Below are positions 25,801-35,764 of a stretch of DNA of 64,000 nucleotides, piece by piece (position 1 is the stretch's first letter; each line of letters starts with the position of its first letter). The translations under genes and the position numbers were made by a program. Source of the stretch: Rugalucina vietnamica (taxonomy: Eukaryota > Mollusca > Bivalvia > Lucinida > Lucinidae); NCBI GenBank assembly GCA_964017185.1, contig OZ024870.1, forward strand, positions 29,039,621 to 29,103,620, written 5' to 3'. The notes beneath the pieces were generated by a model. That model did no database searches. It saw only the letters and a list, made by a program, of their open reading frames with translations, and had not been told where the DNA came from.

Positions 25801-28800
25801 TCGGCTTACGATATGTTTCATGGTATAAGTACCTGATTGTTAGTTTGGTTTTTCCCACCTCAGTTTTTGGAGTGGGAATCTTTTTCTGATTGCGCCTTTT
25901 CCTGATCCTTGCCTACTTGTACCTTCCCATATTTTTTTCTGTGCAATTACTCCAATTTCAGACGTTTCATTGATATTTATGAAACTTTGAAAAGGTCATT
26001 TATATATCAGATAACTAGGCTATTTGCTACGGAGATGCAAGTCATAGTGTAGCCTGTATATTGAATATTGTAGCTTGTATTGTACAAACTTATTTTTGAA
26101 ATTATTTTTACACAAAGATACAGTTTTCATTAATATCCATGAAACCAAAATTCTGATGATTTATACATCAGACTACTGGGTATATAATACATAAGACTTC
26201 TGGCTAACAGTGCATTGTCTTAGTATTCATTTTATACTACATGCATTTTTATCACTCTGTGTCTGAAAACAGTTCAGATACAGGTGATTTTGAATGCATT
26301 CCCCCCTTACGTTTTTCAATGTTTTCCCTCGACTGCTTATAATTTTGTTGATTTCTATGAATGTGCAAATGTGTTAAATGTCATGTAATTCCATGGCATG
26401 AGATAATTTGTAAAATGGTATCACTGTAACAAAAACAATGTGTCACATTTATGGATTTTGCTTAAATTACATCACTTCTAGGTGTTTTCTGACAGTTTTA
26501 ATGTTTTATAAATATTCATGATTATGCAAATTAGATTTATTGCATTACTGACCAATAATTTAAAGGGCTATGTCTAAGTTCTAAGGTAAGACCAAGTTCA
26601 ATTGTCTTTGATAATAAGCAAGGTAGATAAAATTAGTCCCCGGAATATGTAAAGGTAAAAATAGGTTTTCCTTCATTGTTCACCGTTTTTTCTCAACTTT
26701 TCATTGATTTTCATGAATATGTAAATCGTAAATGAGGTTATTTTCATATAGTACATACGTAGAATTAATGGAATTGACACTGTATTCAGCTTCTATCAAA
26801 GATGCTTTTACACTATATCACATTTTTATGATGTTCTGAACTGAAATTAGTTGATTCATGATTTTATTTGATTTTCCCAGTATATTTAATGTATTTGTCA
26901 GTATTCATGAATATGCAAATTAGATGCCTTGTATTTTTACCCTAGGATATAAGGGCACTGTTTCACCTTTACATTGATACCAATTTCAGTGATCTAGAAT
27001 CGCTAATAGCTGAGATATAATTGATTTTGTAAGTATACCCCCCAATTGTAAGGCTATTTACAGACATGGGTAACATGGGGGTATTCTTTGGCGTATAGCA
27101 AAATTGTGTACCAGCAGATTTTTGTAAGACATGGATTTTTGAATTCAGCACACTTTTCTGCTTCAAAGCATGCCATCAAACCTTTTGGCCTCAACCACTA
27201 GATTAAAAATAATTGTTAGATCCTTTGGAAGCAGTAAAACATTCGAAGCGAGAAGACTCATATTCCCAAAGGGGCCAAATAATCAAAATACTGTTAAGAA
27301 GATGATTCTTATATTACACTATATTTGAAATACTCCAAATATATTCACTGATCCCAAAGGATCAAAAGAAAAATATAATCTGCACTATGGATGATGTACG
27401 GGGAGACTTTTTACGGCCGCCACACGGCACAACACCAGCTGCAGTAATAGCAAATAAAAATAATTGTTAGATCCTTTGGAAGCAATAAAACATTGGAAAC
27501 GAGAAGATGGGCCATATTGTACAATTTCGGGTAATGAACCTTCATCAGTGACCCTTTAGAAAACTGGCAGCGAAAGCCAGACATTTTTGCTGCAATTTCA
27601 AGAATTTTCGTTTGTGTAGTCTAAATCAAAGACTCATATTCCCAAAGGGGCCAAATAATCAAAATACTGTTAAGAAGATGATTCTTATCGTACACTATAT
27701 TTGAAATACTCCAAATATATTCACTGATCCCAAAGGATCAAAAGAAAAATACAATCAATTTCTGTGCACCACGACGATTCATATTGCGTCAATCCAAAAT
27801 ATTTTGAACCAAGGTCAGTGAGCGTGTTTTCCGAAAATGATACACTTTTAAAAAGGAAAGGTCATTAGTACAGAGCTGTGTCATGCGAAAAGACGTTGAT
27901 TTTCCAATAATCGTTTTTGACTGGACAGTTTATCTCATTCAGTCATAATGTTCTATAATAAATCTACCCTATAACTGATCTGTATCTAATTGATTGCATC
28001 TAAGTTTATGATAATGATGTAAATCAAGAAAAAACATTGATAAATTCATTGATATAATTTCCTTTTCTCTGGACATGACCATTTACTGCACTTGTGTTCG
28101 GATGTTAAGAACAAACTTCAATCAGAAAGAATTTGTTTGATGTGTATTTTTGACTTCCGCATTTGTACAATTTGATCTGGTGACCTAAAATATTTCATTG
28201 ACAGGTCTAGTTTTCTCATGTTTGCGTCACCGCTTTCGTCGTGCCTTTGTGAAATCGATTGTATAATCTGCACTATGGATGATGTACGGGGAGACTTTTA
28301 ACGGCCGCCACACGGCACAACACCAGCTGCAGTAATAGCAAATAAAAATAATTGTTAGATCCTTTGGAAGCAGTAAAACATTCGAAGCGAGAAGATGGGC
28401 CATATTGTACAATTTCGGGTAATGAACCTTCATCAGTGACCCTTTAGAAAACTGGCAGCGAAAGCCAGACATTTTTGCTGCAATTTCAAGAATTTTCGTT
28501 TGTGTAGTCTAAATCAAAGACTCATATTCCAAAGGGGCCAAATAATCAAAAACCTACCACTGGTTCTTGGGCTACAGACTTCAACGCTCGAAATAAATGT
28601 TTAACGGCCAAACTTCTCCAACAGGGCTATCGGTATCATAAACTTCGAAAAACCTTTTCTAAATTTTATCGTAGACACTATGAATTGATTTCCAAATGTA
28701 ATGAGGGGTTAAAGACGCTTTTAAGTGAGGGCCTTTCGGAACCAGAATTTTATGGTGACTTGGTTTACAAATTTAAGAAACTTATAGGAAGTAATGATTT

Positions 28801-30313
28801 TTCTTTTCAGTTTAGAAAAATCATAACACGTAACAGACGTATAGGTTATAACTTGAATGTTATGCGACAGTCTGCATGCTTAGTTTTTAACCCAATCACG
28901 GTTGATAACTATGCTGCCTTCTTTAATTGCACGCCGGTGGGTCGGGCGTCAGACTCTATGATGGCCCCGACTTAAAGCTATTCATTTTAGTTGGTTGGGG
29001 CCGGAGCTTCTTGTCTGTTGCTTGGCCCACAGGGGTCCAACTGATGTTTTTCTTTTGCTCCGGAGTTAGTAAGTTATTCGGCGCCCAGGGATCTCCATCG
29101 TCGGGCAGCTTACTCAATCTGTGAGTCCTGGTTTTTGATTCATCAGGATGTTTATCATGATTTATTTGTTTGTTCTTGATGATTCATTGACTAGTTAGAG
29201 ATTCACCACGAGGACCGAAGAACTAACTAAATGTTATGAACCACTGCAGAAGCTGAGGGTGAGGTTATGGCCATGTAAAATCGATTTAAACCTGCCAGTA
29301 ACTTTGTGTTACTGATTGTTCCAAGTCGATACTTCTGTGGTGGTTCTTTTTGTTTTATGTCTTGGTGTTTAAAATATTTTGTGCTGTTGGCGCCTTATGT
29401 ATGTTTTCATATTTTTAGTTAAGTTAAGGTAACTGAGTGGCCACCTATTGGGAAAATAGCTGCTCATTCGGCTTACTAAATGTTTTCATGGTATAAGTAC
29501 CTGATTGTTAGTTTGGTTTTTTCCCACCTCGGTTTTTGGAGTGGGAATCTTTTTCTGATTGTGCCTTTTCCTGATCTTTGCCTACTTGTACCTTTCTATT
29601 ACCTTGAAGCTTGCTCCTGAGGAGATACATGTAGGCTTTTAATGGCCTGTTGCCAAGGTTATAAAACATTCTTATCCTCTAGTGAGCTTGTTTATCATGC
29701 ACTCAAAATGTTAAAACATCAACAGTCATTGACATTATTTATTAACAGGATAAATTATTGGCATTTTTTAATAAGAATAGGGAGTCCATGAAATTCTGTT
29801 GCATTTGAAGATTCTTACTCGGCTGATGTTTTTGTAAATGTTTTGACCTCAAGGTGGTTTGCCCCTGACAGTGGCTATATGTTTGAATTGGAATACATAA
29901 TAGGTTTCAGGTGAGCATTTATGGGGCCACGGGTACTTTGGCTGACTTTGAGACTGGTTTCAATGAATTTAGAAAGTGTTCATAAATCTAGGAAAGAAAT
30001 GGTAAATTACTCTGTGTTGTTGTTTTTTTTTTCAGCCACTGCTTTGGGAAACGGTGTATACTTTGCCGTCAACACGAGTTACTCCGACCAAGGGACATAT
30101 ACCCCAAAAGATTCCAGCGGCCATAAAAGGATGTACAGGTGTCTCGTGCTGACAGGGGACTATTGCAATGGGAACTTTTCATTGAGGGTTCCACCGGCCA
30201 AGCAGGGTCATATATTGTATGATTCGGTCACGAATGATACAGCCAATCCCATAATGTTTGTGATATTTCATGACTGTCAGGCATACCCTGAACATATTAT
30301 TACCTACCAGTAA
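15090..30313 (+). CDS. gene B: PARP14-like ADP-ribosyltransferase (KH-like, WWE, ART)
   Basis: Five exons: 15090-15319, 18467-18869, 19706-19854, 20288-20465 and 30036-30313. All have GT/AG borders and matching phases (1-0, 0-1, 1-0, 0-1, 1-stop). Together they give about 411 codons: a polar linker, two KH-like segments, a WWE domain (about 80 residues ending IRRDVIAG) and a complete ART domain. WWE domains bind ADP-ribose units; the ART domain uses NAD+, with LWHGT, GVYFA and the terminal YPEHIITYQ, i.e. H-Y-I, predicting mono-ADP-ribosylation. The vertebrate family member PARP14 also carries macro domains upstream; none is visible in the 11.8 kb before exon 1, and the first exon enters in phase 1, so a 5' exon is missing from this model. 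The last intron is 9,570 bp and full of mobile elements. Confidence 0.85.
15432..17725 (+). mobile_element. Helentron-like element A2 in gene B intron 1, 3' hairpin lost
   Basis: The 5' end TTTAGCTCACCTGAGCC is intact. The body has two to three diverged 450-500-bp units (TGACCTTGACCT near 15760, 16230, 16718 and 17648). The 3' end reads TTAGGTGAGTATTGACCCTC, so the terminal hairpin of the other copies is deleted. A stretch at about 17045-17540 does not match other copies and may be a further insertion. Runs with the sense of gene B. Confidence 0.7.
18213..18320. mobile_element. palindromic MITE packed with CRE sites (TGACGTCA)
   Basis: CCCAGCGGGCACATGACGTC at the left and its inverted partner ending GTGCCTGCTGGG at the right enclose 108 bp with five full TGACGTCA palindromes. 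It sits about 145 bp before the WWE exon. It is a MITE by structure; the CRE content is a direct reading, and any enhancer role is only a possibility. Confidence 0.7.
18467..18869 (+). CDS. gene B exon 2: KH-like segment and WWE domain
   Basis: 403 bp, phase 0 in and phase 1 out, the same length and phases as gene C exon 36716-37118. The first 45 residues (IRVEIDHDLGKIRLHGLV..M..V) look like the second half of a KH-type domain as in PARP14. The WWE domain follows from about residue 55: KLLANIVKWIYLKGDKQYPF, then KIEEAFNKKE, the basic RVKDRSGVEYEIDFANM strand pair and the closing TFTVIRRDV. WWE domains recognise iso-ADP-ribose or ADP-ribose; binding here is inferred. Confidence 0.9.
19131..19297. 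mobile_element. hAT-like MITE (CAGTGGCGGATTTAG ends)
   Basis: Inverted ends CAGTGGCGGATTTAGA and TCTTGGATCCGCCCCTG enclose 167 bp in gene B intron 2. The end sequence is of the CAGGGGCGGATCC type common to short hAT-like elements. The flanks show no clean 8-bp duplication. Confidence 0.6.
19706..19854 (+). CDS. gene B exon 3: linker and first helix of the ART domain
   Basis: 149 bp, phase 1 in and phase 0 out (acceptor TAACAG, donor GTAATT). Encodes ESSKELPKTWKPMQ, then LLVPLQPSDQEYKDVVKEF and LGRTPSIIK, the usual entry to a PARP catalytic domain, where an acidic helix precedes the strand continued by exon 4. Gene C has the same exon, four codons longer, at 39536-39696. Confidence 0.9.
20288..20465 (+). 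CDS. gene B exon 4: ART domain, LWHGT histidine motif
   Basis: 178 bp, phase 0 in, phase 1 out. Same frame and length as gene A exon 1491-1668; the sequences differ at a handful of positions (for example NNKKNERMLWHGTAVEAVSS here). The donor GTAAGA opens the 9,570-bp last intron. Catalytic His in LWHGT intact. Confidence 0.9.
22792..24313 (+). mobile_element. Helentron-like element B1, about nine 156-bp tandem repeats
   Basis: The 5' end ATGTCTCCCCCCGACAGGGT continues to GGGAGACAT, forming a hairpin, then GTCC/GTCT microsatellite DNA (22841-22895). The body is about nine units of about 156 bp; the phrase GTGTCCGCT.TATAACTTGA recurs at 22905, 23061 and 23217. The 3' end has GGGGGGAGACAT, inverted to the 5' end, then a small hairpin TTTTCACATAGAAAA and ATTCTAGT. 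Same architecture as the A elements but different ends. The long Arg-Pro-Ser open frames over the microsatellite are artefacts. Confidence 0.75.
24591..25925 (+). pseudogene. Penelope-like reverse transcriptase C-terminal fragment, copy 1
   Basis: The open frame begins near 24595 and contains VPFLDLHLSV, SKIYDKRDDFDFD, FPFLDGDVP and SYGVYISQLIRFARVC, a pattern I associate with RT-like proteins of Penelope-type elements (FLD near the end of the RT, then a K-I-Y-D-K-R-type strand). TGA at about 24976 interrupts it where copy 2 has CGA (Arg). The frame resumes at 25015 and ends CTPVGRASDSMMAPT before 25305. The shared 3' untranslated part runs to about 25925. 5'-truncated, inactive; family assignment moderate. 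Confidence 0.6.
27206..28559. repeat. rearranged direct repeats in gene B last intron
   Basis: Blocks recur in the same direction: AATTGTTAGATCCTTTGGAA near 27211, 27465 and 28350; CACTATGGATGATGTACGGG near 27384 and 28268; CCCAAAGGGGCCAAATAATC near 27267, 27640 and (as a variant) 28530. Offsets of about 885 and 373 bp suggest overlapping duplications of one unknown unit. No coding frame was recognised. Confidence 0.65.
28560..29597 (+). pseudogene. Penelope-like reverse transcriptase C-terminal fragment, copy 2
   Basis: Begins abruptly at ACAGACTTCAACGCTCG and then matches copy 1 nearly base for base through the stop at about 28975 and the 3' untranslated part to GCCTACTTGTACCTT. Here the Arg codon CGA is kept where copy 1 has TGA. 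More strongly 5'-truncated than copy 1. Both copies have the same orientation and 3' end, which suggests two insertions or one local duplication. Confidence 0.6.
30036..30313 (+). CDS. gene B terminal exon: ART domain, GVYFA tyrosine and C-terminal strand
   Basis: 278 bp, phase 1 in after a T-rich tract and TTCAG. GNGVYFAVNTSYSDQGTYTP, HKRMYRCLVLTGDY, GHILYDSVTNDTANPIMFVI and the final YPEHIITYQ, TAA at 30311-30313. One codon longer than gene A (Asp-Thr-Ala-Asn-Pro against Tyr-Gly-Asp-Pro). Intact. Confidence 0.9.
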
Positions 30314-30364
30314 GACAATTGTGAGTCTTTTAAAGAGCTTAAAATGTCATGAAATATATATTTT

Positions 30365-32375
30365 TTAGCTCACCTGAGCCGAAGGCTCATAGGTGAGCTT
30401 ATAGTATAACCATGCTCCGGCGTCCGTCCGTCGTCCGTCCGTCGCCCACAATTTCAAAGATCTTCTTCTCTGAAACCGCTGGGCAGATTGTTCTCATATT
30501 ACACATACACCATCTACAGGTAGGGGGAAAAGAATATTTGTGTTTTTTGTTTAATCGGATAAGGACTCTGGTTGCTATGGCAACTTATGCTTCCCATAGA
30601 CTTATAATGGAAAAAAGTGAAAATTGTCAATTTTTGCTGTCTTATTGGAGATATTTGAATTTTGTTTTTGCAGAAATGTTTATTGAGTAGTCCTCTACGT
30701 TTCATGTGACTTTTGTCCTAATCCTTTATTTTGATTGGTTGCAGGGGCCCCATATAGGGCAAAATTTTGAAAAACATTCAAAAATCTTCTTCTCAGAAAC
30801 TGTCCAGGGGATTAAGCCTGTACTTTGTATACATGTTCCTGACAGTGGCCTCTACATAATTTGTGTTTTTATTCCAGGCGGACAAGAACTCTGGTTGCTA
30901 TGACAACTTAAAGTTTCCATAGACTTATAATGGGAAAAGTGGAAATTGGCTATTTTTCCGCAAAAATTGCAGACATTTGAATTTTGTTTTTGCAGAAATG
31001 TTTATTGAGTAGTGTTTGACGTGTCTTGTGAGTTTTGTCCTAATCCTTTATTTTGATTGGTTACTGGGGCCCCATAAAGGGCAAAATTTTGAAAAAACAT
31101 TCAAAAATCTTCTCCTCAGAAACTGTCAAGTGGATGAATCCTGTACTTTGTATATATGTTCTTGACAGTAGCCTCTACATAATTTGTGTTTTTTATTCCA
31201 GTCGAATAAGAACTCTGGTTGCTATGGTAACTTTAAGTTTCCATAGACTTATAATGGGAAAAGTGGAAATTAGCTATTTTTTGAAAACTATTGCAGCCTG
31301 AGACCTGAAAAGTGGTAGATGCAAACAACTAATGGATAAGATGAAGGTATATGATTAATTTAGGTCAAGGTCATCTCTTGACCTTGGCCGGTCTGTTGTC
31401 CATACACACTGTTCAAAGATCTTTTTCTCTGAAATCACTTGGCCAATCAAAACCAAATTTTATATGAAGCATCTATAGGAAAAGGGAACCAATGTATATA
31501 TAAATAATACAGGTCACATGACCAAAATGGCCGCCATGCCCATATATTGTAAAAACCCTTAAAAAATCTTCTTCTCCAGAATCTGTTAACCGCTTTCAAC
31601 GAAACTTTGCATGAAGTATGGATGACTCAAGTACTACAACGTATATATAAATCATGACCCTGTGATTCCCTTGACCTATTTTACGGCAAGGTCAACATAG
31701 GTCACCAATGTATTTAAATGGGGAAAACTTTTAAAATATCATTTAAAGTGAAAGTCTTGCAGGAAATGGGCAGTAGGACTGAATATTAATGATTCTGAAA
31801 AAAATGGACTCCAGGGGCTCATCTGCCCCCACCCTGGGGCATTATGCATGTATATTACCATAATATTCAAACATCTTCTCCTCTAAAACCGCTTGGCCAA
31901 TCAAAGCCAAATTTTATGTGAAGCATCTATAGAATGGGGGAATCAATGTATATATAAATAATCTAGGTCACATGACCAAGATGGCTGCCATGCCCATATA
32001 TGGTAAAAACCCTTGAATAGTCTTCTTCTCCGGAACCGGTTGACCGATTCCAATGAAACTTGGCATGAAGCATTGATGGCTAAAGTACTACAATGTTTAT
32101 ACAAATCATGACCCTGTGATGACCTTGACCCAGTTTATGGCAACGTCAACATGGGTTGCCTATGCATTTGAATGGGGAAAACTGTTAAAATGCCATTTGA
32201 AGGGGAAAACCAGCGGGAAATTGGCAAATGGACAGAATATTGATTATTCTGAAAAAAGAAAATGGCCCAAGGGCTTCATCTGTCCCTGCACTGGGGTATT
32301 ATATTCCAACATGTGTATGGGTATATGCAGCAGATCTCAGGTGAGCGTTTACAGGACCATTGGTCCTCTGGTTTC
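30365..32375 (+). mobile_element. Helentron-like element A3, 52 bp after the gene B stop
   Basis: Starts TTAGCTCACCTGAGCCGAAG about 52 bp past the stop and ends CAGGTGAGCG...ACAGGACCATTGGTCCTCTGG near 32373. The first third differs from other copies (units around CTGTCCAGGGGATTAAGCC and ATTCCAGTCGAATAAGAAC); the rest holds the standard 450-bp units. The gene A 3' flank is an empty site: AAAATGT... runs on to GTATGGAGTGTCTCGCC without it. In the sense of gene B, so it would be within its 3' untranslated region if transcription continues. Confidence 0.75.
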
Positions 32376-32419
32376 TTAAGAGCCATGTCATGAGATGTAT
32401 GGAGTGTCTCGCCCAAGGC

Positions 32420-32656
32420 ATCAGGAAAACATGTCTGTGCAATAAATACCCCCTTAAACCCCACTTTTATATAGTAAAACCAAAACATAGATTGTGGGTA
32501 CTCGTTAGAACCGCCTCAGCGAGGCGGTTCTAAAGTGTACCCACAATCTATGTTTTGAGCAAGAATAAGAAAAATATCAAACATTTTCCACTGAAAATTT
32601 TCATATTTTACAACTTTAAAAATCACTGTATATTGCATGGGCAAGTTTTCGTAATG
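32420..32656. mobile_element. GTGGGTAC hairpin MITE, full central hairpin
   Basis: Ends TCAGGAAAACATGTCTGTGC and TTGCATGGGCAAGTTTTCG. The centre at 32508-32532 is the perfect palindrome around CCGCCTCAGCGAGGCGG, flanked by GATTGTGGGTACTCG and its complement. Absent at the same place downstream of gene A. Confidence 0.75.
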
Positions 32657-33113
32657 ACAAGGAAGAGCCTCTGGATTTTGAGTCCTACTCTCCAGCACGA
32701 TGCTTCACCTATAAACATTGAAACGAATATGTGACTACTCTTAGATATAAACATAGTTTATCATATGGCTTTGTTGTTTATCATTAAATATGGTTGTGTA
32801 CGTTTTAAAAAAATATTATGAGCCCTGTTACATTATTTTTGTGGGCAAAAATGCCATGATGATATCATTACTACTGGATCTATGCAATTTTTTTGACATT
32901 TACATGTAGTTAGTTTGCTGCTATATTTTTGCATCTTTTAGTTTGTATTTGCTTTAAGCAGATTTTATCATAATGACGCTCGAATAACTGTCAGTCCATT
33001 TGTTTTTTTTTCTTTTTTTTTGTTTATTGTTTGTTTATTTTTGTCATTTTTGAAGAAATATTTTAAACTCTTACGTATGCAACAGACTGTTTGATCCTTT
33101 TAATTGTTGTTAT
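32657..33113 (+). other. spacer copy 2; no gene seen
   Basis: Matches 3410-3960 of spacer copy 1 (CTCCAGCACGATGCTTCACC here, CTCTAGCACTATGCTTCACC there). AT-rich, with T-runs near 33005-33050. Nothing coding. Confidence 0.55.
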
Positions 33114-33278
33114 CAGGGGCGTATCCAGGCGGACGCCTGGAAGCCCGGGCTTCAACGTGATTTTTTCAAGTATGGTATTTCCCCGGGTCTTTCTGAGAAA
33201 AAATTATGAAAAACAAGTAATTTTAGCTGAAAAAAGGTGTTGGGCTTCAACATTACACATTTCCTGGCTACGCCCCTG
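33114..33278. mobile_element. hAT-like MITE with an empty paralogous site
   Basis: Ends CAGGGGCGTATCCAGGC and CCTGGCTACGCCCCTG, 165 bp. The flanks GTTGTTAT and GTTATCAT agree at six of eight positions, like a decayed 8-bp target duplication. In spacer copy 1 (about 3985-4000) the flanks are joined without it. Confidence 0.7.
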
Positions 33279-33433
33279 GTTATCATGGAAAAGCTTTATT
33301 GAGGGTTCGGTGATCATAAAGAAATAGACAGTTATTTTCTGTAGCGTGAATTATTATGACTAATACATGATGTTTGAAGGGCAGATTGTGATGTTCTGAT
33401 GTATTAATTCATGGTGGGACAACTTGAGTAATT

Positions 33434-33655
33434 GAGCCATACATGAAAAAAGGTCTTTGGGGTTTCCAACCAGATCCAATACAAAGCAGCCTGTACAGTC
33501 ATAGAGGAAGTTAGAAGCTTGAAATTTTGGATGTAAGAAGAAGAGGAATTTTACAAACCGTTTAGCGACAACAAGGGCTCAGATCAGCTGTACAGTTACT
33601 TTGTTTTCACATATGCCACAATCTGGTTTTCTCCTGACACAGCTCAGTTGTATTT
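33434..33655. mobile_element. old copy of GAGCC hairpin MITE (paralogue of 4170-4354)
   Basis: Same decayed blocks as 4170-4354: GGTTTCCAACCAGATCC, TAGAAGCTTGAAATTTTGG, and an end at CTCCTGACACAGCTC. Its position in the duplicated spacer is the same. Confidence 0.65.
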
Positions 33656-34757
33656 CTCCAACAGTATCCTGCATAAAGCAAAGATTATTTAAAAAGACAC
33701 TTAATTATTTTGATTCAAATAGGGTTGTTTCCAGATCTGCAACATTTCCAATGCACATTTTCTTGGTCATAAGCAGAAAGCTTTTCTTTTTGCAGCTCTT
33801 TCGCATAGTACATGTACTTCAAAGAATCATTGTTTATTGTTTATTTTTACAAAACAGTTATTAGCAGAAACAATGATGTTTTGTTACACCCCCGGTATTA
33901 TAAAGTTTTAGTGTGTGGGGGGTGGGGGGAGGGGGTATACTGTTTTCAGCATGTCCGTAAATCTTTTCTTCTGTCATTCCATCAACATTTGGACATAGAT
34001 AGCTTAAGTAGCTTTAAAGTAGTCAACGCTTGCACAATCAGGCAACACATGTGCTGTATAGGGCCAAAGGGTCAGAATTGCAAGAGTTATGGGACTTTAA
34101 AGTCTACATATTTGCCACTGTGCTGAAGGTAAAGTGCATACTGTACTTTGTGAAATCAGCTTTTTGTACAGCTTTATTGTTTCATGTTAGAGATTATACA
34201 TGTATTCATAGATATCATGTGCTGTTTTATGAAATGTATCCTTGTCTGTTTTAGATTGAATGATAAATTTTATGTTTCTGTTAGTTCTTCATAATACATG
34301 TGCAGTGGGTGATGCAGAATAGCATGGAAAGTGCTAAATAATCATATTGCTTATACCGTTTGCAACAAACTTTCCTGGAGTAAGTGAATAAGAAATTGAT
34401 GGAAAATACATGTAAGCATTAAAAATGAATTGATCATGACCACCTGATGCTGATGTAAGAATAGAGGGACCAGGAATTGGTGCAATTAAATTTCAAGTCC
34501 AAACGAAGAAACAAGGTGGGAAAGAAAAAAGGGCTAACTGTACTTTGACTTGCACTTTCATATGTTTTTTCAAGACTTTGTATTGTTTACAAATACATGT
34601 ACTAGAAGCAGTATTCATCATGCTGAGTCTCAAATATGTTATTACTTCAAACCCAAAGTTGTTATTTGGATACTCAAGAATATAAAATAAATTATTTTCA
34701 CAATTTGCATGACTTGTACTTATCTTTACAGCTCCTTAAATTACTCAGCTAACATTT
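33656..34757 (+). other. spacer copy 2 continued, 5' side of gene C; no gene seen
   Basis: Aligns with 4355-5160 and then 8908-9330 of copy 1 without the 3.7-kb insertion. The G-rich run near 33917-33934 is simple sequence. The small frames at 33601-34254 are not kept in the paralogue. Confidence 0.55.
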
Positions 34758-34991
34758 GAGCCTGTGAGTGAGAAAACCAATAATTTGGGTTCCGACCAGG
34801 TCCGACATAAACCGGGCTGTACAGTCACAGAAGATGGTTAGGGACTGGAAATTTTGGATTTAGAAAGAAGAGGAATTGTACTATCTGTGTAGCGAAAACA
34901 AAAGCGCTGATCAACTTCACAGTTACTGCGAAGCTGATCTGCGCCTTTGTTTTCGCCTATGCAGATTGTTGGTTTTCTTGTGCGTAGGCTC
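34758..34991. mobile_element. GAGCC hairpin MITE with ATTT target duplication
   Basis: Ends GAGCCTGTGAGTGAGAAAACC and its inverted partner finishing GTAGGCTC; ATTT at 34754-34757 and 34992-34995. Contains the internal hairpin GCGCTGATCAACTTCACAG / GCGAAGCTGATCTGCGCC. Not in spacer copy 1. Confidence 0.75.
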
Positions 34992-35764
34992 ATTTACAAT
35001 TACAAACTTTTCCTAACATGAAGTTCATATTTTGTGCATGTCACTTGGTGCAAAACCACTTGGTTGAATTAGTCAAAATAAATAATTTAATTTTTGATGT
35101 GACAATTGGTTCATTATTAAACTTTTAAGTTTCAACATACAAAGCTTGGTCTAAAATTATTTTAAGGTTATATTCTAGATGTTTTGCATAATTGTATGAC
35201 AGAGTTATCAATAATTATGTAATTTCTTTATTTTATAAGTGGAAATTGCAATGTGTCTGGTGGTTCTCGACATACAATGATTGTAAGGTCCAAGTTGAAA
35301 TTGATTTTCAAATGTTGGCAAAACATTTTTTTAGGCAGATCATATTATATAGCAAAGATAATGTAATATGGAACAAGTACTGTAAGTTTTTAAATGTTTG
35401 TGAGAAATTGTGAATTTGTTGCCTCACAAATTCAAGGCCCACGCTATAAAAGCCATAAAGAGTACTGTAACAAACCATCATGAATTTAAGACCTCGTAAA
35501 TAATTCGAAAACAGAAAATTCGCAAAATGAAAGTCATGCAAAAATTTCCAAATTTACAGTAATACAACACTTCATCATAATTATTCATAATATGCTTTTA
35601 AATGTGCTAACACCTTTATGCTTATGTTTGCCTATGCTTTCCACCAAACATCTTTCCCCTTCCCTTCCATCACCACTCACCAGGAGACCCCTTTCTGCTC
35701 AAGCATGCATCGATTCGTGAGAAAAAATGTACATATGAGTATTATTTGGTCATTGTTTCATCAG
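34992..35764 (+). other. 5' flank of gene C; no start exon recognised
   Basis: Up to about 35190 this matches spacer copy 1 (13330-13650). It contains a TA-flanked MITE (35380-35559). From 35620 the sequence is C-rich and open (frame 35618-35851) and runs into the exon at 35765 through TTTCATCAG, but the phase 1 acceptor shared with gene B argues that an upstream exon supplies the start. Confidence 0.4.
35380..35559. mobile_element. Tc1/mariner-like MITE (TA target duplication)
   Basis: CTGTAAGTTTTTAAATG at the left pairs with CAAAAATTTCCAAATTTACAG at the right, flanked by TA at 35378-35379 and 35560-35561. 180 bp, non-coding. Confidence 0.6.

Larger units (their letters stand above)
20668..27205. 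mobile_element. fold-back element with about 1.05-kb inverted arms in gene B last intron
   Basis: The left arm begins TAATCAAGTGGGTGAGGCC and runs to about 21727. The right arm, about 26098-27205, is its reverse complement and ends GGCCTCAACCACTAGATTA. Matches run along the arms (for example the TATACTTACAAAATCAATAA block at 20831 against its complement near 27030). The arms hold diverged internal repeats built around ATGAATATT and poly-purine runs. The centre carries a Helentron-like element and a Penelope-like fragment. No transposase was found. Confidence 0.7.
20185..35190 (+). repeat. segmental duplication, copy 2 (gene B 3' part plus downstream spacer)
   Basis: Counterpart of 1380-13650: same exon pair, same 3' flank (GATGTATGGAGTGTCTCGCC after the stop in both) and same spacer blocks in order. 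Copy-2-only insertions include the fold-back element at 20668-27205, the Penelope-like fragments, the Helentron-like element at 30365, and MITEs at 32420, 33114, 34758 and possibly 35380. Boundaries are approximate. Confidence 0.8.
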
